Assembly: GCF_002575655.3 (NCBI RefSeq)
Contig: NC_053037.3
Location: 145,091,207-145,155,206, forward strand
DNA length: 64,000 bases
Reading direction: 5' to 3'
Source: Aegilops tauschii subsp. strangulata
Lineage: Eukaryota > Streptophyta > Magnoliopsida > Poales > Poaceae
The translations under genes were made by a program, and so were the position numbers. The notes beneath the pieces are model-generated. The model made no database searches. It was not told the origin of the DNA and was given only the letters and a program-made list of their open reading frames with translations. Positions 1 to 10,725 of this stretch are shown here, piece by piece (the first letter of the stretch is position 1; each line of letters begins with the position of its first letter).

Positions 1-849
1 CTTTTCGGGAGAAGGTTTATCCTTCATTGACCGTGAGAGCTTATGATGGGCTAAGTTGGGACACCCCTGCAGGGTATTATCTTTCGAAAGCCGTGCCCGC
101 GGTTATGAGGCAGATGGGAATTTGTTAATGTCCGGTTTTAGATAACTTGTCACTTGACCCAATTAAAATACACCAAGTGCGTGTGTAGCCGTGATGGTCT
201 CTTCTCGGCGGAGTCCGGGAAGTGAACACGGTCTGTGTTATGTATGACGTAAGTAGGTGTTCAGGACCTCTTCTTGGTCATTGCTAGATGACGTCCGTTC
301 CTTTGCTTCTCTTCTCGCTCTCATTTGCGCAAGTTAGCCACCATATACGCTTTTGCCGCTGCAGCTCCCCCTCTTTGCACCTCTTGTCCTATAAGCTTAA
401 ATAGTCCTGATCTCGCGGGTGTGAGATTGCTGAGTCCCCGTGACTCATAGATACTTCCAAAACCAGTTGCAGGTGCCGACGATGCCAGTGCAGATGATGG
501 CGTCGATCTCAAGTGGGAGTTCGACGAGGAACGTGGTTGTTACTATGTGTCTTTTCCTAATGATGAGTAGTGGAGCCCAGTTGGGACGATCGGGGATCTA
601 GCATTTGGGGTTGTCTTATTTTCATCTGGATTTTGACCGTAGCCGGTCTTTATGATTGTATTTTGGATGATGTATGAATAATATTTATGTATTGTGTGAA
701 GTGGCGATTGTAAGCCAACTCTTTATCCCATTCTTGTTCATTACATGGGATTGTGTGAAGATGACCCTTCTTGCGACAAAACCACTATGCGGTTATGCCT
801 CTAAGTCGTGCCTCGACACGTGGGAGATATAGCCGACCCGTGTAGGTAT
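1..849. mobile_element. Partial Gypsy LTR (Sabrina-like, tentative)
   Basis: The segment resembles a common Triticeae Gypsy LTR of the kind whose terminus reads TGTAACGCCC on the opposite strand; the degenerate end lies near 835-849, where the text changes to Maximus-like internal DNA. The left end is outside the window, so solo LTR and full element cannot be told apart. A short open frame of 63 codons on the minus strand (321-512) lies inside the LTR and is probably not a gene. The family name is recalled, not searched. Confidence 0.5.
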
Positions 850-1479
850 TGAAAGTGCAACTCACTCCAAAGGATTGCTCCGAATGATCTACATCAACAT
901 TGAGCATCTACATCTTCAACACCTACATGAAGTCATTATCGACAAAACCCAAGGTTAGTTCATCCCTCTTAGGGGGGATATCACATCTAGGGGGAGCTTT
1001 ACTCTAATCAATTGAGCTAAAGCAACTCTAATGATGTGAGCACAACAATGCTTTATGTAAAAGTGGCAACCCCACTTGTGCTTAAACGATGAGTATGACC
1101 TATGATCAAATGTTCTCATTTGACTCCTAAGTCAATATACTCATATATACATGACCTAGTCATCGCCAAATTGCTTGATAGATTCTAGAGTGATTGTGCA
1201 TGCTTTGTCACATATTTCATTTGTCATTTTATTGTGTGAGCATGTTGGATGCATATTTTACTCATTCGAGGACATCCATTTGTTGTTTTGATTGTTTGGA
1301 TTTTTCTCTTTTGCCAAATGGATGGACAAGAATGCCTAAGAACTCCCTCTAGCTATCTATGCTTTTCTCGTCTCAAACTCTATACATCACAAAGTTTGAT
1401 CAAGTTTGATTCGAACCACTCTGTGTGAGGAGCACTCGGAGTCCCCGATTCATCATAGACTTAAACTTCCAAAACCTCT

Positions 1480-1673
1480 TTGTGCATTTCGGTATGACCG
1501 AGTCATCCATTTCGGTCACACCGAGATCACTAAGTTAATCTAGGTTTTCAATCTCGGTGCAACTGATTTGAACTTTTCGGTCACACCGAGTTGCAGTAAC
1601 CGCTTGCGATTCTGCATCTCGGTGCCACCAAGTTGTTCCACTCGGTCACACCGACAGGGTCGAGATATATAAA
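1480..1673 (+). promoter_or_regulatory. Internal promoter-like region: TCGGT/ACCGA motifs plus TATA box
   Basis: Between about 1490 and 1660 the motifs TCGGT and ACCGA recur, often as inverted pairs, followed by TATATAAA at 1666-1673. A second motif cluster lies downstream at about 2005-2235, before the env-like ORF. The same motifs and a TATA box occupy the LTR of this element (5278-5814). The likeness suggests an internal promoter for the env-like ORF. This is inference; transcription start data would decide. Confidence 0.4.
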
Positions 1674-2371
1674 CCCACGGGTGAGATTTTGGAAATTCCT
1701 TCGAAACCTCTCAGCCCGCGCGTATCCTGCTCTGCCGCCTCGGGTCTCCGGATCGTCTTCTCGCCGCCAACGACCTCCCACCGCTGGTTTCCATCGCCGT
1801 CAACGGAATTCTGCCCCTCCATTGCCGCCGTAGCGAACTCCGCCGAACTAGGGTACAAGTTCGATCCTTTGTGCTATTCTCTTACCTCTGATTCGTAGCA
1901 CATTGTTCTGCCATGATCATCACCACGTATGCAAACACTCTATCCACTGAAAACATCCCTTAGGTTAGGTTTGATTTGAAAATTTAGGGTTAGGTCTCCG
2001 CAGAACTCATCTCGGACCGATCGAGTTGTAGAAATCGGTCTCACCGATTTGGCTTAGGCCATTGCACTTGCATTTTCGGTCTGACCGAAAACTGCAAATC
2101 GGTGTGACCGAGTTCGGTTCTCTCCGAAACCCTAGCAGTCTCGGTGCCACCGAACTGTGACTCGGTCCGACCGAGTTCACTAGTTTAGGTTCCAAAAGCT
2201 ACTTCGGTATCACCGAGTTTACAAATCGGTAGATCCGAAATGTTTTCTGTGAAGAACTAAAACTAAGTTTTTAAGTCATCTATTTTGCAAAAACTCTGCA
2301 CTTTGTGATGCTCATCCACTCTACCTCATCTACATCTATTCACAGGGTTTGCTGTCAGTAAGTTTGCAGAG

Positions 2372-4456
2372 ATGTCTGATCAAAGTGACAGTCAGAATAG
2401 GTCTGAGGAACATGTGTAGATGAGTGAGGGTTCAGATCCCTCAAGTACTTCTGATGATGGCAGCAGGAGCAGTCCAAGCAACTTGCCAAAGGCAGCCACC
2501 AGATCTAGGAAGAAGAGAACCTCAGAATCTGAGGATGAGGATTATGTTTCCACTAAGGAGGAAGTAAACTGCAAAAAGAAGGTGCTGATAAAGGAGTATG
2601 GCACAGCTGCTGCAAGTAAGCCAGGGCTGAATAAGAAAGCACCAGGAAGAAGGATTCCTATGTCAAAGCCAAGGAAGGTGGCAACAGGAGAGACGATGAA
2701 ATTCACTATAGAATCAGATGATGGTGAAGCAGCAGGTGATGACAAGAAAAAGAAGAGGGCAAGAACCACTACTGCAAAAGTTCTTGGCAAGCCCTCAATG
2801 ATGAGAGATTCTGAAGAAGAGGAAGAGGATGCTGCTCCAGCTCCCAAAGCTCAGAAGCTCATGGGAGATGCTATGAAGTCAGGGGCTGCTCCATCTAAGC
2901 CCAAGTCTGCTCCCAAAGCTCCAGCTCAGAAGCCCAGTAAGCCCAAGAGGAGCACCAGGAACATTCCTGCTGAGGAGAAGAACAAGGCCCCAGTGCCTCA
3001 AGTTGAAGAAGAGGATGATAAAGCCCTAGTGCTAAGGAAGTTGAAGCCCAAGATTCCTGACCACAATGATGCTCATCCAGTAGCTGAAGACATGCACATC
3101 AGAAAGGATGCTGGACTGAGATTGTGGAGACAGTCTGATCCTTATGCTGTAAGGAGGAGGACAACAATTGATTACAGGTTTCACACAAAAGAACAACAAG
3201 ACTTTTATGAAACTATTTTGCTTGACAAGAAGCCCATTGTTTGTGACATGAGATGGGTTGATTGGGAATTCATCAAAGAAAATGAAGATCACTTCCCAGG
3301 AGTACATGACAGCTTCAAAGCATGTGGAGTTGACAAATTTGTTGCTCAGAAGCTCACAAAATGGAATGATGAGCTGATCATGCAGTTTTACCACTTTTAC
3401 CCAGATGGGAAGATCATTTGGATGTCTGAGGGTACTAGGTACCAATCCACTCTTGAAGAATGGGCCAAGTTGATCAATGCCCCAGAGGAACTTGAAGATG
3501 ACTTGGATATATATGCTGACAAGAAGAAGGACCACAACACTACGGCAAACATGTACAAGGAGATCCCAGACAAAGCTTTGGAGACACATAAGCTTGGATC
3601 AGTACATTACCTGTTGTCTGGTCTGCCTTCCATCAACTGGATCCTAAGGCACACATTGCTACCCAAGTCTGGAGATCACAAGATGATCAGAGGGCATTCT
3701 ATCAACCTGCTACAGATTTTTGATGTACCTCAGAAGTTCAAGGTCATGAGTTTGATTATAGAAACAATCAAGAGGACTGTTGCTGACCAGAAGAGAAGCT
3801 GAGGGTATGCTCCACACATTCAGGAGCTCATCAACTCCAAGATGGGAAAAGGCACTTACTTGTTGGACAAGGAGCACTTACCCTTATATCCTGAATTTGA
3901 AGACAACAAGGTTGTGATGAATGAGGAAGAACCATCTTCAGTGCAAGCACAGGAGAAGAGAGCCAAAGCAAAGGCTGAGAAAGCTCCCAAGATGCCAAGT
4001 GTTGAAGAGGCATCTCAAGTTTTCCTGAAGAGCAAGCAAGATCAACTTGGATATCTGATCCAGTCTACACTGAGGATTGAGAAGAGCTTGGCCACCTTGA
4101 CTCAAAACCAGGAAAGCTTGGAGAGGATCATAGAGACCAAATTTTATGATCTTGATCTGAAGGTAACTGAGATTCAAACAGCAGTTGAGCAGCTTGAGGA
4201 GGAAGCAGAAGAGAAGAGAGGCAAGGCAACTACTGATGCATTTGAGTGAGTGCCTAGAGGACAGAGGTCTGCTGTCGTGCCAGTAAGAGATTCTAGAGCT
4301 ACAACATCAGCACCAGCAGCTACAGCTCCAGTGCCACCTCCAGCAGCCACTCCACCAGCTCCAAATACTTCTACAGATGCTTTCGTCCTTGGAGTTCTCT
4401 CTACACCACCTCCCGAAGACCAAGCCCGAGAGACGCATAGCACTATGCATATTTGA
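2372..4456 (+). pseudogene. Env-like/third ORF of SIRE-type Copia element, broken by three stops
   Basis: A single frame runs from ATG at 2372 to TGA at 4454-4456, about 694 codons, interrupted in frame by TAG (2417-2419), TGA (3800-3802) and TGA (4247-4249). The longest open piece is 2420-3802 (460 codons). The N-terminal third is Ser/Lys/Glu-rich with basic runs that could act as nuclear localisation signals. The middle (about 3100-3750) resembles the plant retrotransposon ORF domain often annotated as putative plant transposon protein. The next piece (3842-4249) is Glu/Lys-rich and probably coiled coil. The tail (4250-4456) is Pro/Ala/Thr-rich. I see no clear signal peptide or membrane segment, so a true envelope role is not supported. 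The product is unknown and this copy is dead. Confidence 0.7.
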
Positions 4457-4911
4457 CCTTTTTGGTAACTTGTTGCCAAAGGGGGAGAAATATGTATAGA
4501 TCATAGGCTTCGAGAGAGCGTGTCTTGCTTTTTATCTCTCTTGCTTTTGGTTGAACTTTGATTGTGTGCTTGTGTGAGATACTTGTATGATCATGTGGTT
4601 GATCATTTGCTACCTTAATGCTTTTTTGGATGATACTATCTTTTATATCTCATATATGATCGTTCACTTGCTTGGTGATGTGTGCATGCTTTTAATTTCT
4701 ATCATTTTGAGCGCTCCACCAAGATGTATGTGACATGGAAGAGTAACCCATGATCCTAATCGATTATGCATTTGCATTCAAAAGCAAATTTTAAATAATG
4801 CACAAATTTAGGGGGAGCTCTTGCTTGTCACATACTTCTCAAAGCGACAATGTTTTTCAATCTTCTGATCATTTGTCGAAGCTTTGATCTATATGTTGTC
4901 ATCAATTACCA
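4457..4911 (+). other. Noncoding tail of Maximus-like element
   Basis: AT-rich sequence between the env-like ORF and the PPT. It contains a decoy purine tract AAAGGGGGAGAAA at about 4478-4490 and a TAGGGGGAG run near 4810. No open frame of note. Confidence 0.6.
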
Positions 4912-4923
4912 GAAAGGGGGAGA
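4912..4923 (+). other. Polypurine tract
   Basis: GAAAGGGGGAGA lies immediately before the LTR start (TGAAAG at 4925). It is the expected primer site for plus-strand DNA synthesis. Confidence 0.75.
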
Positions 4924-4924
4924 T

Positions 4925-6615
4925 TGAAAGTGCAACTATCCCTGGGTGGTTTTGGTAATTCCTAACAACATATAGCTCATTGAGCTAATGCTATTTTAAG
5001 ATAAATATTTCAGGAAAGCTCAATGATTGGCATGGCATGGATTAGAAAGTGGACCCCTCAAAATGCTAAGGACAAAAGATTGGCTCAAGCTCAAAGCACA
5101 AGACTCTACATTTTACTTTTAGTGATCCAAGATCACATTGAGTCCATAGGAAAAGCCAATACTATTAAAAGGGGGTGAGGTGTTGCTTAATGAGTTACTT
5201 GCTCAAAATGCTTAGTGATATGCTCCAAAAACCCTCAACTACTTTCTCATATCCACGTATGTCCCAAACCAAAAGTCAAACTCGGCCCCACCGAAATCTT
5301 CTATCCGGCGCCACCGAGTTCACTTGACATAGCCACTGCCACAAACCCTAGTCACTTCGGTCTCACCGATAGGGATCTCGATCTCACCGAGATGGGGTTG
5401 CAACCTCTCGGTTTCCCTTCGTAATGTTTTGGTCCAACCGATATGAGCGATCGGTCCCACCGAGATTGCAATGCAAACTCTCTGTTTCCCCTTCGTAACG
5501 TTTCGGTCTAACCGAGAAGAGCGAATCGGTCCCACCAAATTTGCCTGACCAACTCTCTGTTTGTATATTACCAAAATTGTTCCCACCGAGTTTGTGTAAT
5601 CGGTCCCACCGAGTTTGTGTAATCGGTCTCACCGAGATTACGTTATGCCCTAACCCTAATGGAATCGGTCCCACCGAGTTGACATGTCGGTCCCACCGAA
5701 AATCCTAATGTACACATTTTGAACTAAATTGGTCTGACCGAGTTTTATAATTCGGTCCCACCGAGTTTCGCGATTTGTGTGTAACGGTTAGATTTTGTGT
5801 GGAGGCTATATATACCCCTCCACCCACTCTTCATTCATGGAGAGAGCCATCAGAACATGCCTACACTTCCAACATACATTTTCTGAGAGAGAACCACCTA
5901 CACTTGTGTTGAGGTCAAGATATTCCATTCCAACCACATAAATCTTGATCTCTAGCCTTCCCAAGTTGCTTTCCACTCAAATCATCTTTCTACCAAATCC
6001 AATCCTATGAGAGAGAGTTGAGTGTTGGGGAGACTATCATTTGAAGCACAAGAGCAAGGAGTTCATCATCAACACACCATCTATTACCTTTTGGAGAGTG
6101 GTGTCTCCTAGATTGGCTAGCTGTCACTTCGGAGCCTCCGTCAAGATTGTGGAGTTGAACCAGGGAGTTTGTACGGGCAAGGAGATCGCCTACTTCGTGA
6201 AGATCTACCCTAGTGAGGCAAGTCCTTCGTGGGCGATGGCCATGGTGGGATAGACAAGGTTGCTTCTTCATGGACCCTTCGTGGGTGGAGCCCTCCGTGG
6301 ACTCGCGCAACCGTTACCCTTCCTGGGTTGAAGTCTCCATCAACGTGGATGTACGATAGCACCACCTATCGGAACCACGGATAAAAAATCTCCGTGTCTA
6401 CATTGCGTTTGCTCCCTCCAAACTCCTCCCTTTACCTTCATATGCAATTGTTCTACATTCCGCTTCTATACTCTTAGAATTGCATGTGTAGGTTGATTAC
6501 TTGATTTGTGCTAAGTTGCTAAGATCTGCCAAAACTTAAAATTGGGAAAAGGCTAGTTTTTATTTGGACAAGTAGTCTAATCACCCCCCCCTCTAGACAT
6601 ACTTTCGATCCTACA
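4925..6615 (+). repeat. 3' LTR of Maximus-like element
   Basis: 1691 bp, from TGAAAGTGCAACTATCCC to GATCCTACA. It is rich in TCGGT...ACCGAG motifs between about 5278 and 5770, followed by a TATATATA box (5807-5814) and a CT-rich leader. The 3' end abuts codons for a Gypsy reverse transcriptase, giving a sharp boundary. Confidence 0.85.
5807..5814 (+). promoter_or_regulatory. TATA box of the Maximus-like LTR
   Basis: TATATATA preceded by the TCGGT/ACCGA motif array and followed by a pyrimidine-rich stretch, as expected for the U3/R boundary of an LTR promoter. Confidence 0.55.
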
Positions 6616-8292
6616 CAATGCACCTGCTACCTTTCAAAGTTGTATGACTGCTATATTCTCTGATTTCTGTGAAAAGATTGTTGAGGTTTTCATGGATGAT
6701 TTCTTAGTTTACGGAACTTCTTTTGATGATTGCTTAAGCAACCTTGATCGAGTTTTGCAGAGATGTGAAGAAACTAATCTTGTTTTGAATTGGGAGAAGT
6801 GCCACTTTATGGTTAATGAAGGTATTGTCTTGGGGCATAAAATTTCTGAAAGAGGTATGAAGTTGATAAAGCTAAAGTAGATGCTATTGAAAAGATGCCG
6901 TGTCCTAAAGATATCAAAGGTATAAGAAGTTTCATTGGTCATGCTGGTTTCTATAGGAGGTTTATTAAAGACTTCTCTAAAATTTCTAGGCCTCTCACCA
7001 ATCTCTTACAAAAAGATGTTCCTTTTTTTGATGATGATTGTGTAGAAGCATTTGAAATTCTTAAGAAAGCCTTGATCTCTGCACCTATTGTTCAGCAACC
7101 TGATTGGAACTTACCCTTTGAAATTATGTGTGATGCCAGTGATTATGTTGTTGGTGTTGTTCTAGGACAAAGAGTAGATAAGAAATTAAATGTTATTCAA
7201 TATGCTATTAAAACTCTAGACAGTGGCTAGAGGAATTATGCTACCACTGAAAAAGAATTTTTAGCAGTTGTGTTTGCTTGTGATAAGATCAGACATTATA
7301 TTGTTGATTCCAAAGTAACTGTTCACACTGATCATGTTGCTATTAAATATCTTATGGAAAATAAAGATGTTAAACCTAGACTTATTAGGTGGGTTCTCTT
7401 GCTACAAGAATTTGATTTGCATATTATTGACAGAAAGGGAGCTGAGAACCCCGTTGCAGACAACTTGTCTAGGTTAGAAAATATTCTTGATGACCCACTA
7501 CCTATTGATGATAGCTTTCCTGATGAACAATTAAATGTCATAAATGCCTCACGTAATATTCCATGGTATGCTGATTATGCTAATTATATTGTTGCTAAAT
7601 TTATACCACCTTGTTTCACATACCAGCAAAAGAAAAGGTTTTTCTATGATTTAAGACATTACTTTTGGGATGACCCACACCTTTATAAAGAAGGAGTAGA
7701 TGGTGTTATTAGACGTTGTGTACCTGAGCATGAACAGGAACAGATCCTATGCAAGTGCCACTCCGAGGCCTACGGGGGGCACCACGCTGGAGATAGAACT
7801 GCACATAAGGTATTGCAATCCGGGTTATATTGGCCCACTCTCTTTAAGGATGCTCGTAAGTTTGTCTTATCTTGTGATGAATGCCAAAGAATTGGTAATA
7901 TTAGTAGACGCCAGTAAATGCCTATGAACTATTCGGTTCTTATTGAACCATTTGATGTTTGGGGCTTTGATTATATGGGACCTTTTCCTTCCTCTAATGG
8001 GTATAGACATATTCTACTTGCTGTTGATTACGTTACTAAGTGGGTAGAAGCTATTCCAACTAGTAGTGCTGATCATAACACTTCTATTAAGATGCTTAAA
8101 GAAGTTATTTTTCCGAGGTTTGGAGTCCCTAGATATTTAATGACTGATGGTGGTTCACATTTTATTCATGGTGCTTTCCGTAAAATGCTTGCTAAGTATG
8201 ATGTTAACCATAGAAATGCATCTCCTTATCATCCTCAGTCTAGTGGTCAAGTAGAATTGAGCAATAGAGAGGTCAAATTAATTTTGCAAAAG

Positions 8293-9446
8293 TGTCGGGG
8301 AAAACGACACCTATGGGATCCTGGGGAATCCCTTCTACGGTTGGCGGGGCGTGGAGCTGCGCAAAGAGCAGGTCTACCGATCATCGTGAGGGGCTTTTAC
8401 CCAAGTTCGGGCCGCAAATGATGCATGATACCCTAGTCCTGCTTGTATGTATATTTAGTGTTCTTGAGCTCTTGAACTAGCTGCGGTGCATGCCCAGTCC
8501 AAAAAGTCTGAATCCTTCCACAGTACGCCTCGGGCCTCCTTTTATATGTCAAAGGGGTCGCCACAGTGGCACACAAGAGGTGGAAAGTATCTACAGTGTA
8601 CAAGTTTATCTCCTGACACCGTAGGATAAACGCATTTAATGCGCCGCCTACGTGCCCTCTTGCTTTATCGGGAGCGGCAATAGGGCTCGTCCCGTCCGTC
8701 GCCGCCTTGCCTTACTTCGACGCGTGTCCAAGCTGACGAGGCACGCAGCGCCATGCTAGCTGGATGGCTGCTGCGCTGGTGCGGTGACAGGGTCTTCACG
8801 AATATCTGCATGCCACCATGCAGGTGCTTGACTAGTTGGCCTAGAAGCTGCATGCTGCCACGTAGGCGCTTGACTAGTTGGCCTAGAAGCTGCATGCTGC
8901 AACGTAGGCGCTTGACTAGTTGGCGGGCTGGTTGCCGCGTCAGAACGGCCGCGGGGCAGCGCAACATTGGTGGGAGCGGGCCTAGCCGTGGTCTCGCAGG
9001 CGTCCCCGGCAAGGATCCTGCCGGGGGTCTTCAGTCGTCCCCGACAAGGATCTTCCCGGGGTCTTCGTCTTCTGGTTCTTATCTAGACTCGCAGGCCTTT
9101 GGTCTTGACAAAGATCTGCATGCCACCACGCAGGCGCCCCTGAGCCTTGGTCTTGATGTTGTTGATGGTGTCAGGACTCTCAGGCTCAAGGGTGGCGGCC
9201 TTGCTGGTGTTGGGCAAGTCGCCCTGGCAAGGCTCTTGCCGGGGCTGTGTAGGCCGCCCCGGCAAGGGTGTTACCAGGGGAAACCCATCTTGTCCCTTTG
9301 CTCTTCATGCCTCTGGCTTGAGTGTTGCCTTGGCAGTATCATACCTTTCCTTCCTCTGCCCCGCCAAGCACGGCCGCAGGTGCGGCTATGACTGCCCGTG
9401 CACAAGTAAAGGGATACAGAAAGGCCCCTACTTTTGTACACCGACA
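8293..9446. repeat. Solo LTR inside Gypsy integrase
   Basis: 1154 bp, starting TGTCGGGGAAAACG and ending ACACCGACA, with a perfect 5-bp target duplication AAAAG at 8288-8292 and 9447-9451. No internal region, PBS or PPT is present, so it is the scar of LTR-LTR recombination of a former full element. GC-rich. It holds a 42-bp tandem repeat. Confidence 0.92.
8827..8924. repeat. 42-bp tandem repeat in solo LTR
   Basis: Units begin CTTGACTAGTTGGC at 8827, 8869 and 8911 (the third partial), with few substitutions between the first two. Possibly an LTR enhancer-type repeat; function not known. Confidence 0.8.
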
Positions 9447-10369
9447 AAAAGACTGTTAATAGATCTAGAAAGAATTGGTCTAAGAAACTTGATGATGCTT
9501 TACGGGCTTATAGAATTGCCTATAAGAATCCTATGGGTATGTCTCCATATAAAATGGTTTATGGAAAAGCATGTCATTTACCTCTTGAACTAGAACATAA
9601 GGCATATTGGGCTATTAAAGAGCTCAACTATGATTTCAAACTTGCCGGTGAGAATAGTTTATTTAACATTATCTCAATTGAGGAATGGAGAACCCAAGCC
9701 TATGAGAATGCCAAGTTGTTTAAAGGAAAAGTTAAAAGATGGCATGATAAAAGCATACAAAAGCGTGAGTTTAATGTAGGTGATCATGTTTTGCTATACA
9801 ACTCTCGTTTAAGACTTTTTGCAGGAAAGCTTCTCTCTAAATGGGAAGGTCCTTACATTATCGAGGAGGTCTATCGTTCCGGTGCCATAAAAATCAAGAA
9901 CGCTGAAGGCACAAATCCGAAGGTGGTAAACGGTCAAAGAATCAAACATTATATCTCAGGTACTCCCATAAATGTTGAGACCAATATAATTCATACCGTA
10001 ACCCCGGAGGAGTACATAAGGGACACTTTCCAGAATGTTTCAGACTCCGAAAAGGAATAGGTATGTGGTACGGTAAGTAAACCGACTCCAAAACATTTCC
10101 AATGATAAATTTTCTCCATTTTGGAATATTTAAAAAAATAGGAAAATTAGAAGTAGTCCGAAGGAGACACGAGGCCACCACAAGAGTGGAGGGCGCGCCC
10201 CCCGTCCTTGTGGCCACCTCGTGTGCCCTCCGGACTCCGTTTGCTTGCACAATACTTCTTTTGGTCGGTAAAAATTCATTATATAATCTCCCGAAGGTTT
10301 TGACCACAGTACCATGACAAAATCCTCTGTTTTTGTTTTGAGTTGTTTCTGTAGAATATTTAGATCGAG

Positions 10370-10725
10370 ATGTCTTCGCAAGAGTCGGTCGGGGAGAGTC
10401 AGGTATCTCATCCGACACCGGACCCAGGAGCATACATCAAAGCTGACCACTTCGGGCAGTCAACGGAGGAAGAGATCGAGGCTGACTTAAAAAGGGTGGA
10501 TGCCATGGAGGAGGATCAAGAAGTTACCTCTCGTCTTCAAACTAGATTCATGCTGGAGCGAGGAAACATTCATGGGTGGATGGAGCTCTAGCCGTCATGG
10601 GTGAACTTCGCAAGGAAGTAATGGATCTTAAGCAGCAAATTAATAAGCTCAAGGAAGAGAATCGTATCCTAGCGGGCATCATCGCCAAGAATATCACATC
10701 ACCACCACCGAAGAAAGAGACATAA
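10370..10725 (+). pseudogene. Small post-pol coiled-coil ORF
   Basis: An ATG at 10370 opens a 73-codon acidic frame ending at TAG (10589-10591). A second frame from 10582 to the TAA at 10723-10725 continues with a Lys/Glu/Leu heptad-like segment (KEVMDLKQQINKLKEENRI) and a Pro-rich tail. A single-base frameshift near 10580 best explains the split. The heptads predict a short coiled coil. Small extra ORFs after pol occur in some plant Gypsy elements; the role is unknown. Confidence 0.5.

Larger units (their letters stand above)
850..6615 (+). mobile_element. Maximus/SIRE-like Copia retrotransposon, 3' part
   Basis: This is the 3' portion of a Copia element of the SIRE/Maximus lineage: a long noncoding internal stretch (850-2371), an env-like ORF (2372-4456), a noncoding tail with several AGGGGGAG runs, a polypurine tract (4912-4923) and the 3' LTR (4925-6615). 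An extra ORF downstream of pol is known for SIRE-type elements. No gag or pol is visible; they would lie left of the Gypsy LTR that borders this segment. The right end cuts the reverse transcriptase of the Gypsy element that follows, so this element inserted into it. The base after the LTR starts the putative target repeat CAATG (6616-6620); its partner is outside the window. Confidence 0.75.
6617..10060 (+). pseudogene. Gypsy pol: reverse transcriptase, RNase H, integrase
   Basis: The reading begins in the reverse transcriptase palm, with the F-M-D-D active-site variant at about 6689-6700. It passes the connection region and RNase H (DASDYVVGVVLGQ near 7132), then the integrase zinc finger (H-H-C-C, about 7750-7890), the catalytic core (FDYMGPFPS near 7963; MTDGGSHF near 8140) and a C-terminal region ending with the stop at 10058-10060. 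Damage includes a frameshift near 6860, in-frame TAG at 7228-7230, in-frame TAA at 7915-7917, and the solo LTR at 8293-9446, across which the frame continues once LTR and target repeat are discounted. The protein would copy and integrate the element's cDNA; this copy cannot. Confidence 0.88.

Noticed and set aside
3032..3589. 185-codon minus-strand frame
   Set aside because: Antisense shadow of the env-like ORF, with no support of its own.
2372..4456. True viral envelope gene
   Set aside because: No signal peptide, membrane anchor or cleavage site is apparent; the env label is conventional for ORFs in this position.
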